Part shown: piece by piece, positions 6,980 to 14,167 of the stretch
Numbering within the stretch: the first letter of the stretch is position 1
Layout: each line of letters opens with the position of its first letter
DNA from: CAYOPE01 sp964405805
GTDB taxonomy: Bacteria; Patescibacteriota; Doudnabacteria; UBA920; O2-02-FULL-48-8
Direction of reading: 5' to 3'
DNA: 29,368 nt
Assembly (NCBI GenBank): GCA_964405805.1
Contig: CAYOPE010000009.1
Span: 1 to 29,368, forward strand
Made by a program: the position numbers and the translations under genes
The notes under the pieces: generated by a model
Seen by the model: the letters and a program-made list of their open reading frames with translations, nothing else
Told to the model about the DNA's origin: nothing
Database searches by the model: none

Positions 6980-9646
6980 ATGAAATGTTTTTCATGGACG
7001 ACGAGCGGACTGTCTGCGGGGCTGGAACTGAAGGCCGATCAGAAGTTCGGCCAAGTCCTGTTCCTCGGCGAAGAGGGCCGAGGTCGTCGATACGAGAAGA
7101 TCGCCCTTGGTCGCCGCAACCCGGCAGAGGTCGTGAACGGACGCGTGATGAACGCGAACCCGGTCAAGATCACGCTGCCGGCCAAGGACGGCAAGCCCGA
7201 GAAAACGTTTTACGTCCTCGAGCAGCCGACCACGGGGACCCAGAACGTGCTTGTGCGGATTAACTCCTACGGGGGTTACATCAAGTATGGGCAGGGCGGG
7301 TACAGCACCGCGGCTGGCAAGCCCGAGACGCTGATCAGTGGTTACGGCGCGTTCGGAGACGCGGGACGGATCGGAAACTGGACTGACGGCCTGGTGGTCA
7401 TGCACCCCGGGGACGTCATCCGGATCCACCCGTCGCGCACGTGGGGTCATGGCGACTCCGCGCTCTGGATGGACAAGACCGGCCAGCCGCAAACGGCGAG
7501 CTGGCAGGACTACGAGACCATGATGGCGATTCATGCGGCAGAGGCAACTGTTGCCGATGCCGAAGAAAAGCCGCAGGGTCTTCCGCTCCTTGCCGGCCAG
7601 ATGCCGATCTTCAGCTTCCAGGGGGGAGAAATCATCCTGGGATTCAAGCTGGAGAAAGGTGCTGCTGGTGCGTCGGTTCGTCTCGGCGAGGAAGGCCGCG
7701 GGCGCAAGCTCGCGGAAATCCCCATCGTCGGCGAGCCGCCGATGGTTCCATGCCCGAGCCGCAACGACAGCTACGGGTGGTACTACTTGGACCGCGAGCC
7801 CGGCGAGCGCGACGTCAAGAAGTGCTCGGGCTGCGGACTGCGCTACGAGATCGTTCGTGGAGAGCGGATTGAAATCGCTCACCCGCGCGACAAGGGCGAA
7901 GTCCTCGGCGTGCTGCCGCAGTCGGCCGTGGCGGATCTCGGCAAGGGCATCTTCGGACTCGTTCAGTCCGAGAAGTCCGAACCGAACGCTTACTTGGTGC
8001 GCGTTTGCACCGGACACGGCTACACCCGTCGCGGTGGCGGCTTATGGGAACTGTGGAAGGGAAATCCGACCGTGGTGACCAAGGGCTACGGCGCTGACGG
8101 CGACGCGGGTGGCATCGGAAGCTGGGACGACGGACTCATGATCCTCCGCGAGGGGGATGTGGTTCGTGTCAGACCCAGTGGCGATGGCCCCGCGTACGCG
8201 TTGTTCGTGGAAGGTGGCAAGGTTCAGTCCGAACCTTGGGTTTCGTGGAAAGTGAAGGACGCCAAGCGCGACCCGAACTTCTACGTTGCCAAGGGAACCT
8301 CGCCGTGGGGATACGTTCCCGCGGAGTGGGTGGGACGGGTCGTGACCACCATGACCATGGGCGAGCGCGGCATGTCAGGTGGCCATTCGATTCCGTCATA
8401 CGCCGAGAGAGAAACGGGCGAGCTCATTTCTATCGAGCCGTTCGTGCTCAATCTCGGTTGGGACGGGCAGGACTACCACGCGATCACCGTCCGCGATGCG
8501 CTCTGGATCGTCCTCACCGACAAGCAAGTTCGTCGGCTCGAGGGCGAGGGTCTCGCCAAGCGTCAGGCTCTCCGCAAGGAAGCCGAACTGCTTCGCGACC
8601 AGGCGAAGGAAGCCCAGACCCGCAGCCACTTCCAGCTCCTCGACCGCAGTTTGCGCGAGGAAGTTGCGAAGGTGGCGGCCGGAGAGACGTTCGACACCAT
8701 GCCCACCGAGGGCTGGCACGGAAGTCTCACCGGATGGGTCGAGAGCGCGAAGCGGACACTCGGTCAGCTGGCCGAAGCTGACTCCGAGGCCAAATCGCTC
8801 GAAGCGCGCCAGAACTCTGGAGAAGTTTTGAAGGAGTTCACAGCGTGGCATCGGCGGGGTGGCATGAGCAACAACGGCGACGGCTGGGTGATCCAAGCGG
8901 ATGGTTCACGTCGGGAAGCGGACAGCAATGATGTCCGCCGACACAAGTCCGATGGGAACTATACGTGGCAGCTGGTCAAGCCCGAGGAGCTCGCACTTCG
9001 GTGGAGCTGCGGTCACATGGGAGACGTCGCTGGCAACTCGAACTTCGAGGTTGCCAAGCTCCCGGTGAGCGGAGCGACTGCGGAGCAGCTGGAAGCGGTG
9101 AAGGTTATCGAGGAAGAAATCGAAGCCCCGGAAGGAGCCTTCGGTCTCAACCCTGAAATCGTTCGCCGCAACAGCGAGCGCGTCCACGCGATCCGTACTG
9201 CTGCCGGCAAGGTCCTGCGCCAGGTTCCGGAGTTCGACTACTACAAGGTGGTCGGGCACAACGGAGTCGGGCTACAGGAAGGCACGAACAGCTTCGGCGT
9301 TAACCACGCACAGCCGTTTGACGAACGGTGCGATGGGCGCGACGCCCAGGTTGTGCGGAAGGTGCCCGCGGGCGACGGCATGCTGGAGTTCCTGGCTTAC
9401 GACAAGTACGGCCAGATGAACTTCTCCATGCGGTGGCGACCGCTACGGCAGGATGAGGCTTCGAAGCCTCAGCCGGAACCGATTGCCGAGGGTGGAAATT
9501 TCACCGACGTCGGCAATCGGTGGTTTAAATGTCCTGCCGGGCATACGACCCGGATGGACAGGGCCGACTGGGGTCGCTACCAGCAGGGTGAGGCACTAAC
9601 GCTTGCCTGTAGCTTGTGCGCCACCAGCGGCTCGGTGAAAAAATAA
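6980..9646 (+). CDS. 888-residue protein of unknown function with duplicated module and zinc-knuckle-like motifs
   Basis: No family recognised. The N-terminal half is a clear internal duplication: LGEEGRGRRYEKIALG (~28-43) recurs as LGEEGRGRKLAEIPI (~232-246), and GYGAFGDAGRIGNWTDGLVV (~120-140) recurs as GYGADGDAGGIGSWDDGLMI (~365-385), each followed by GDVxRxxPS and a short ALW/ALF segment. Between the copies, VPCPSR...KKCSGCGLRY suggests a metal-binding knuckle; CGH in the middle (RWSCGHMGD) and CPAGH...CSLC at the C terminus suggest two more. Residues ~540-620 are a charged helix rich in Glu, Lys and Arg. No signal peptide or membrane segment is seen, so it is probably cytoplasmic. ATG 6980 follows GGGAGG by 5 nt. 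Codon use is strongly GC-rich. It could be a multidomain binding or scaffold protein; a link to nucleic acid is only a guess from the knuckles. Confidence 0.8.
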   Translation: MKCFSWTTSGLSAGLELKADQKFGQVLFLGEEGRGRRYEKIALGRRNPAEVVNGRVMNANPVKITLPAKDGKPEKTFYVLEQPTTGTQNVLVRINSYGGYIKYGQGGYSTAAGKPETLISGYGAFGDAGRIGNWTDGLVVMHPGDVIRIHPSRTWGHGDSALWMDKTGQPQTASWQDYETMMAIHAAEATVADAEEKPQGLPLLAGQMPIFSFQGGEIILGFKLEKGAAGASVRLGEEGRGRKLAEIPIVGEPPMVPCPSRNDSYGWYYLDREPGERDVKKCSGCGLRYEIVRGERIEIAHPRDKGEVLGVLPQSAVADLGKGIFGLVQSEKSEPNAYLVRVCTGHGYTRRGGGLWELWKGNPTVVTKGYGADGDAGGIGSWDDGLMILREGDVVRVRPSGDGPAYALFVEGGKVQSEPWVSWKVKDAKRDPNFYVAKGTSPWGYVPAEWVGRVVTTMTMGERGMSGGHSIPSYAERETGELISIEPFVLNLGWDGQDYHAITVRDALWIVLTDKQVRRLEGEGLAKRQALRKEAELLRDQAKEAQTRSHFQLLDRSLREEVAKVAAGETFDTMPTEGWHGSLTGWVESAKRTLGQLAEADSEAKSLEARQNSGEVLKEFTAWHRRGGMSNNGDGWVIQADGSRREADSNDVRRHKSDGNYTWQLVKPEELALRWSCGHMGDVAGNSNFEVAKLPVSGATAEQLEAVKVIEEEIEAPEGAFGLNPEIVRRNSERVHAIRTAAGKVLRQVPEFDYYKVVGHNGVGLQEGTNSFGVNHAQPFDERCDGRDAQVVRKVPAGDGMLEFLAYDKYGQMNFSMRWRPLRQDEASKPQPEPIAEGGNFTDVGNRWFKCPAGHTTRMDRADWGRYQQGEALTLACSLCATSGSVKK

Positions 9647-9655
9647 AAATAAATG

Positions 9656-9789
9656 GTTTATCCGTCACCCTAGGAAACGGATTGTCCCGCCATAAGCGGG
9701 ATAGCACTCGAAGGAGGAAGTTAGCAACTAGCTTCCTCCCTTCTCAAAAGGATTTTCTAAAGAATCTTTTTGAGAGGGAATTCACCCTC
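9656..9789 (+). promoter_or_regulatory. Structured spacer module, copy 3
   Basis: Five hairpins in order: ATCCGT/ACGGAT (9660-9682); TCCCGC/GCGGGA (9685-9701); GGAGGAAGTTAG-CAA-CTAGCTTCCTCC (9713-9739, 12 bp with one G-T pair); CTCAAAAGGATT/AATCTTTTTGAG (9743-9774, 12 bp); GAGGG/CCCTC (9774-9789). The first three correspond to copy 4, the last three to copies 1 and 2. It lies between the 888-residue gene and the AAA_28 gene. Confidence 0.7.
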
Positions 9790-9813
9790 TATAGACTTTT
9801 GAAAGGCGGCACG

Positions 9814-10419
9814 ATGAAGAAAATTGTTTTGACCGGTGGACCGTGCAGTGGGAAGACCACAGTGTTGCGGGCCCTCCGTGATGAGTTCGCGGGGATTATC
9901 ATCGTACCCGAGGTTGCCACTCTGCTTCTCGAAGGAGGCTTCCCGGTTCCGGGCAAGCACCTCCCGTGGAGCGAGGAGTGGCAAGCGTCTTTTCAGGCAG
10001 CGGTACTTCCGCTGCAGCACTCTCTCGAGGATACTCACAGACTGATGGCAGTTGGCAATGGTTGTCAGCTTGTCATCTGTGATCGAGGTGTCCTAGACGG
10101 GGCGGCTTATACCCCGGGCGGTGTTCCGGAGTTCTCGCGCCGCTATGGCGTGGATCACACTCTGGCGCTGGCGCGCTACGAGTCGGTGATTCACCTCGAA
10201 TCGCTCGCGACTGCTGAGCCGGAAAAATACGGCAAGGCGGGAAACGATTCGCGGTTCGAGCCGCTCGAGCGGGCGCAAGAACTCGAACGGGCGACCCGCG
10301 CCGCATGGGACGCGCACAGCCGACACCTGGTACTCGACGGCCGGCGGGGCATCGAAGGCAAGATCAGCCAGGTCATCGGCATCGTCCGGTTTCTGTTGGC
10401 TGAGAAGGGAGGTGGATGA
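9814..10419 (+). CDS. AAA_28-type P-loop ATPase/kinase
   Basis: 201 residues. MKKIVLTGGPCSGKTTVLRA holds the Walker A motif (GGPCSGKTT, residues 8-16); VPEVATLLLEGG follows as in AAA_28 proteins; LVICDRGVLDGAAY is the Walker B-like segment shared with nucleotide kinases; and AEPEKYGKAGNDSRFEPLER fits the lid region. AAA_28 proteins bind ATP and are often found fused or next to CYTH domains; their reaction is poorly defined. The start ATG at 9814 is preceded by GAAAGG at 9801-9806. The stop overlaps the start of the CYTH gene by 4 nt (ATGA), so the two are translationally coupled. This is the sixth gene in the GC-rich operon. Confidence 0.85.
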   Translation: MKKIVLTGGPCSGKTTVLRALRDEFAGIIIVPEVATLLLEGGFPVPGKHLPWSEEWQASFQAAVLPLQHSLEDTHRLMAVGNGCQLVICDRGVLDGAAYTPGGVPEFSRRYGVDHTLALARYESVIHLESLATAEPEKYGKAGNDSRFEPLERAQELERATRAAWDAHSRHLVLDGRRGIEGKISQVIGIVRFLLAEKGGG

Positions 10420-10880
10420 TGACGGAGATTGAACGTAAGTTCCGTTTAGACTTCATCCCCTCGATCGACCTCGGACAAGGCGAGGAGATCTTTCAGGGAT
10501 ATCTCCTCGTCAACGATGGCGAGCTGCGGATCCGCCGCAAAGCAGGCCGCAGCTACATCACCGTCAAAGGCGACGGCACTCTGTCCCGCGAAGAATGGGA
10601 AGCAGAGGTGCCTGCCTGGGTCTTTGATCAGCTCTGGCCAGCAACAGACGGTCGGCGGATCGAGAAGACCAGATATCCAATCCAGCACGAGGGGATGACC
10701 CTCGAGCTGGATGAATACCATGGATCGCTCAAAGGACTCGTTATCCTGGAATGCGAGTTCCTGTCGCTCGAAGCCTCACAAGCTTTTGAGCTCCCCGAGT
10801 GGGCTTCGGACGCGGTGGATGTCACTGCAGAAAAAGCCTACAAGAACAAAAACCTGGCAGTTCAGGGAATGCATAAATGA
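10416..10880 (+). CDS. CYTH domain protein (triphosphatase or adenylate cyclase type)
   Basis: 154 residues. MTEIERKFRLD carries the defining ExExK motif of CYTH proteins at the N terminus. Further family signs are the GYLLV strand, ELRIRRKAGRSYITVKGDGT (paired Arg and Lys that bind triphosphate), LELDEYHGSLKGLVILECEF (acidic pairs that hold metal) and the short end VDVTAEKAYKNKNLA. CYTH enzymes form a tunnel and hydrolyse inorganic or organic triphosphates, or cyclise ATP in class IV cyclases. Size and motif order fit a short stand-alone triphosphate tunnel enzyme. Two adjacent ATG codons exist (10416, 10419); the second fits GGGAGG (10407-10412) slightly better. Neighbouring AAA_28 and CYTH genes are a known pairing, often as a fusion. 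Confidence 0.87.
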   Translation: MMTEIERKFRLDFIPSIDLGQGEEIFQGYLLVNDGELRIRRKAGRSYITVKGDGTLSREEWEAEVPAWVFDQLWPATDGRRIEKTRYPIQHEGMTLELDEYHGSLKGLVILECEFLSLEASQAFELPEWASDAVDVTAEKAYKNKNLAVQGMHK

Positions 10881-10889
10881 AAAAATAAA

Positions 10890-11050
10890 AAATAAAAGGT
10901 TTATTCAGTACCTTGGAACTGGATCCAGTGCAGAGATGCGCTGGACGTTTGAAGGAGGAAGATTGTGCAATACGATTTTCCTCCCTCTACATCTGCTGAG
11001 GAGGTTACCTTCATCCTTGAAGGTGACGTTTACTCTCTCCTCTCCTCAGC
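10890..11050 (+). promoter_or_regulatory. Structured spacer module, copy 4 (3' end of operon)
   Basis: ATTCAGT/ACTGGAT (10903-10924, one G-T pair), CCAGTGC/GCGCTGG (10925-10944) and GGAGGAA/TTCCTCC (10954-10984) line up one-to-one with the first three stems of copy 3, at similar spacing but with different paired bases in the first two. Both copies follow an A-rich run and GGTTTAT. Then CTGCTGAGGAG pairs with CTCCTCAGCAG (10997-11051) around an inner GTTACCTTC/GAAGGTGAC stem. The phrase GTTTACTCTCTCCT near 11029 resembles GTTTAACTCTCTCCT in the 5988-6288 spacer. Here no gene of the operon follows; a terminator does. Confidence 0.65.
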
Positions 11051-11066
11051 AGTTGTGGGGAAATTT

Positions 11067-11096
11067 AAAACCGCCTGGATTTGTGGGCGGTTTTTT
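11067..11096 (+). terminator. Intrinsic terminator of the GC-rich operon
   Basis: AAAACCGCC (11067-11075) pairs with GGCGGTTTT (11086-11094), ending in six T. It can also stop the convergent small gene weakly through the A-run on the other strand. Confidence 0.9.
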
Positions 11097-11098
11097 GA

Positions 11099-11332
11099 TC
11101 AGAGTTTTATATTCAGGGCTCCTTCGAGTTTGGTGAATTTTTTGTCAAAGACCTGGATTTTATCTGAGACATCGAGACTGCGCTGAACTTCGTCAAATCT
11201 ATGATCGACGTGGTCGAAGCTCGTCTTGACCATAGTAGCCAATTCTTCAGTTTGGCCTTTACTGAAGTCTTTCAGCTCTTCAGTTTGAGCCTTTAGTTGC
11301 TTATCTAAGTATTCTGTAGTTAATTCTGCCAT
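11099..11332 (-). CDS. Small coiled-coil protein, unknown function
   Basis: 77 residues starting MAELTTEYLDKQLKAQTEEL. It has heptad-like spacing of Leu, Val and Phe, many Glu, Lys and Gln, and no signal peptide or membrane segment, so a coiled coil is likely. ATG at 11332 is preferred over an upstream in-frame ATG (11398) because AGAAAGGAA lies just before it. Similar short helical proteins are frequent in Patescibacteria, but I recognise no named family. It is convergent with the GC-rich operon and divergent from gdhA, whose promoter region it shares. Confidence 0.65.
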   Translation of the reverse strand: MAELTTEYLDKQLKAQTEELKDFSKGQTEELATMVKTSFDHVDHRFDEVQRSLDVSDKIQVFDKKFTKLEGALNIKL

Positions 11333-11380
11333 ATATTCCTTTCTGCCGCCGTTACTGATGGGTCTAGTTATCCTAGAACC

Positions 11381-11409
11381 TGGAAAAAACTTTGTCAAAG
11401 ATATATCAT
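11381..11409 (+). promoter_or_regulatory. Promoter of gdhA, probably leaderless
   Basis: TGGAAA (11381-11386), 17-nt spacer, TATCAT (11404-11409), then 9 nt to the ATG at 11419. No ribosome binding site lies in between. Confidence 0.5.
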
Positions 11410-11418
11410 GCTCAAGCT

Positions 11419-12654
11419 ATGGCTATAAACCCCTTTAAATCAGCGATGCAGCAGCTACAGAATGCTGCGAAAATTCTCAACCTAGACGAGAAAACTCTGG
11501 CGATTTTAAGTAAGCCGCAGAGAGTGATTTCAGTTTCTATCCCTGTAAAAATGGACAGTGGGAAGACGCAAGTTTTTCAGGGCTTCCGCGTGCAGTACAA
11601 TGACGCCCGTGGTCCTTTTAAAGGTGGTATTCGATACCATCCGCAGGTGAATCTGGATGAGGTTAAGGCGTTGGCTTTCTGGATGAGTATAAAGAATGCC
11701 ATTGTCGGGGTTCCGTATGGCGGCGGCAAAGGCGGCGTAGCTGTGGATCCGAAAAAATTGTCAAAAGGGGAGCTCGAAAGACTGTCGCGCAAATTTATAG
11801 ATCTAATTTACAAATATATCGGTCCACAAGTCGATGTGCCGGCGCCTGATGTAAACACAACTGCGGAAATTATGGGCTGGATGGTAGACGAATACTCGAA
11901 GTTAGTCGGAAAATTTACTCCAGCTGTGATTACTGGCAAACCTCTCAACCTCGGCGGCTCACAAGGTCGCGAAGAAGCTACTGGTTTTGGCGGGGTGGAG
12001 ATTCTTAAGCAGGCAGCGAAAGATTTAAAGTTAAAAAAAGGCTCTACAGTTGCGATCCAGGGCTTTGGCAACGTCGGGTCCTTTTTTGCTGAGCTGGCTT
12101 CGGAAAACGGATTTAAAGTTGTGGCTGTTTCAGATTCGAAAAGTGGGATTTATGATCCCAAAGGTTTGAAAGTTGAGCAGGTTAAAAAGTTTAAAAAAGA
12201 AACCGGAGCACTCAAGGACTTTCCAGGAGCAAAAGATGTCACGAATGAAAAACTTTTGGAGCTGCCTGTGAATGTCTTAGTGCCGGCAGCACTCGAAAAT
12301 CAGATTCACAGAGGCAATGCCAGAAAAATTAAAGCAAAAATGATTATCGAGATGGCCAATGGCCCGACAACACCTGAAGCCGATGTCATTTTATATAAAA
12401 AAGGGATTTGGGTCATACCAGATGTGCTTGCCAATTCGGGCGGGGTGGCTACTTCTTACCTTGAATGGTCTCAGAATCTCTCTGGGCTTTATTGGAATCG
12501 CGAAGAAGTGTTGAAAAAATTGACTTCATTTATGATAGCTGCCTGGAAAAATGTTTTGAGCTCGAAAGAAGAATACAAGACAGATTTTCGCAATGCCGCA
12601 TTTATTCTTGCGATCAAGCAAATCGCTGAGGCTATGAAGGCCCGAGGGTATTGA
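11419..12654 (+). CDS. gdhA: Glutamate dehydrogenase (Glu/Leu/Phe/Val family)
   Basis: 411 residues, normal family length. It starts MAINPFKSAMQQLQNAAKIL, as hexameric GDHs do. The substrate site is intact: GPFKGGIRYHP, VPYGGGKGGVAVDP (catalytic Lys) and VPAPDVNT (catalytic Asp). The NAD(P) domain has VAIQGFGNVGSFFAEL. It interconverts glutamate and 2-oxoglutarate plus ammonia in the cytoplasm. Coenzyme preference cannot be settled by eye; the Asp in AVSDSKSG at the end of the second Rossmann strand leans towards NAD. ATG 11419 is chosen over an upstream TTG (11392), which would lie inside the promoter spacer. A promoter for the next gene overlaps the stop codon. Confidence 0.93.
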   Translation: MAINPFKSAMQQLQNAAKILNLDEKTLAILSKPQRVISVSIPVKMDSGKTQVFQGFRVQYNDARGPFKGGIRYHPQVNLDEVKALAFWMSIKNAIVGVPYGGGKGGVAVDPKKLSKGELERLSRKFIDLIYKYIGPQVDVPAPDVNTTAEIMGWMVDEYSKLVGKFTPAVITGKPLNLGGSQGREEATGFGGVEILKQAAKDLKLKKGSTVAIQGFGNVGSFFAELASENGFKVVAVSDSKSGIYDPKGLKVEQVKKFKKETGALKDFPGAKDVTNEKLLELPVNVLVPAALENQIHRGNARKIKAKMIIEMANGPTTPEADVILYKKGIWVIPDVLANSGGVATSYLEWSQNLSGLYWNREEVLKKLTSFMIAAWKNVLSSKEEYKTDFRNAAFILAIKQIAEAMKARGY

Positions 12655-12679
12655 AAAAAAATCGAAATTGTGATATAAT
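12651..12679 (+). promoter_or_regulatory. Promoter of the secreted-protein gene
   Basis: TTGAAA (12651-12656, overlapping the gdhA TGA stop), 17-nt spacer, TATAAT (12674-12679). Predicted start near 12686, about 50 nt before the ATG and only about 11 nt before a terminator-like hairpin. Confidence 0.7.
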
Positions 12680-12696
12680 ATAAATAGATAAATATA

Positions 12697-12720
12697 AGAG
12701 AGGCCATAAGCCTCTTTTTT
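12697..12720 (+). terminator. Intrinsic terminator between gdhA and the secreted-protein gene
   Basis: AGAGGC/GCCTCT stem (12699-12715) with a CATAA loop and six or more T. It ends gdhA transcripts, but it also lies inside the leader produced by the 12651-12679 promoter, so it may attenuate the next gene. Confidence 0.75.
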
Positions 12721-12736
12721 AGATCCTGAAACAAAC

Positions 12737-14134
12737 ATGAAAAAACAAATAATAATTTTAGCTGTCGCAGGCTTATTGCTTTGGCCGGTTTCAATTTTAG
12801 CTGACACGACCACGACTCCGACTCTTGAGATTAGCACTACTTCTGTTTCTAGTGGTAAGCTTGGTATCAATTATTGCGCAAGTTTTCAGACGAACCTAGG
12901 ATCGAGCGGGAATAATTGGAGTATTAGCGATGGGACATTGCCAGCTGGCTTAAGTTTGAGTATGAGTGGAGGATGTACATCTACAGACACTTCCAGCACG
13001 CCGAAAATTAGCGGGATCCCGACCGCAATCGGTACTAGTAGTTTTACTTTAAAAGTTACTTCAGGTGCTCAGACAGCTACTAAGCAATTTAGCTTAATTA
13101 TAGATCCTGCCACAGCTTCACTTAACATTAGTTTGGATTCGACATCGCCAGCTGCCAAGACTTTATCACCAGGAGACACGAACGTCCCGGTACTTGCTTT
13201 CCGAATTGTAAATAATTACAAGCGGGCAATTAAGTTTACAAATTTTAGTGTAGCGCTAACGCAAAACAGTACAGTGCGGCCCACAGATTTTTCTAAAATT
13301 TACTGGTATGATGGCACCAATGTTTTAGGATCATCAGCGCTGGGCTATTTGGAAAGTAATTATGGGCTAGCTTCGCTGCAGACAGAAGTTTCAGTGGACG
13401 CCCAGGCGTTTAAGGTTATCACTGTGAAAGCCGATGTCTCAGAAAAAATCCCAGCTGGCCAGAAAACCGCTCAGTTTGCCATGCTTGAAGATTTGTACGC
13501 CCTCAACTCGGAAGGATTAATTGTTAGTGGTTTTCCTTTTTTTGCCAATTCCCAAACCATCTTAAGTACTCAGCCTTTGGCTGCGAATAAATACCCAACC
13601 GGCTGGCTCGATAGCGTGTCTTCGGACGGCTATCTTTATGGTTGGGCTTATGACCCAGACCACCCGGATCAAGCTTTAGATATACAAGTTTATTTTGATA
13701 GCTTAAGTGGAGCGGGTCACGAGCCTGTGAATGCTACAGCCAATGTCGAGCGTAAAGATGTGGATCAAGTTTTGTCTATTTCGGGTAACCACGGATTTAA
13801 AATACCTGTTCCAAAAGAATTACAGGACGGGCAGCAGCATGTGGTGAATGTATATGCAGTAGATGTAGATGATGAGACCGGACTTTCTAATGTCAATCTT
13901 TATGGCTCCGGTAAAAAGTTTACTTTGGGAGGTACTAGTTCTGATCGGCATGCGCGAGGAGCGGTAGTGCTCGACCCTGCTGGTACTGCTTTTTTCTTGG
14001 GCGCTGAGATTCGCTATCCTTTCCCAAGCGCTGAAGTTTTTCTGTCCTGGGGCCATAAATTTTCAGATTTGATTTCAGCTAGCGCTGGCGATCTGGCCAT
14101 GCCAGTTGGCCCAGTTGCCGAAATGAAGAAGTAG
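12737..14134 (+). CDS. Secreted or surface protein with Ig-like domains
   Basis: 465 residues. MKKQIIILAVAGLLLWPVSI then LA-DT is a classical Sec signal peptide, cleaved near residue 22. Residues ~30-125 look like a putative Ig (He_PIG) domain: NWSISDGTLPAGLSLS and PKISGIPTAIGTSSFTLKV. Residues ~128-280 form a second beta-rich domain (FRIVNNYKRAIKFTNFSVAL). Residues ~290-400 contain GWLDSVSSDGYLYGWAYDPD and HVVNVYAVDVDDETG, similar to the Gly/Trp/Asp-rich beta repeats of CPR cell-surface proteins. The tail (~405-465) is less structured, with no LPxTG or membrane anchor. The role is probably at the cell surface or outside the cell; ligand unknown. No ribosome binding site is evident before ATG 12737. 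Confidence 0.8.
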   Translation: MKKQIIILAVAGLLLWPVSILADTTTTPTLEISTTSVSSGKLGINYCASFQTNLGSSGNNWSISDGTLPAGLSLSMSGGCTSTDTSSTPKISGIPTAIGTSSFTLKVTSGAQTATKQFSLIIDPATASLNISLDSTSPAAKTLSPGDTNVPVLAFRIVNNYKRAIKFTNFSVALTQNSTVRPTDFSKIYWYDGTNVLGSSALGYLESNYGLASLQTEVSVDAQAFKVITVKADVSEKIPAGQKTAQFAMLEDLYALNSEGLIVSGFPFFANSQTILSTQPLAANKYPTGWLDSVSSDGYLYGWAYDPDHPDQALDIQVYFDSLSGAGHEPVNATANVERKDVDQVLSISGNHGFKIPVPKELQDGQQHVVNVYAVDVDDETGLSNVNLYGSGKKFTLGGTSSDRHARGAVVLDPAGTAFFLGAEIRYPFPSAEVFLSWGHKFSDLISASAGDLAMPVGPVAEMKK

Positions 14135-14167
14135 TATTATTATTTAAATACTTAGTCTTTTAAAAAT

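Noticed and set aside
6992..8017. Long antisense open frame opposite the 888-residue gene
   Set aside because: It is a by-product of GC-rich codon use: Arg/Ala/Val/Leu-rich with no domain, while the sense frame has clear duplication and Cys motifs.
4245..11051. Integron gene-cassette array with attC sites
   Set aside because: The one-direction cassettes with hairpin spacers are suggestive, but no GTTRRRY/RYYYAAC core pair was found at the spacer ends and no integron integrase is near; the tyrosine recombinase is 10 kb away and of phage type.
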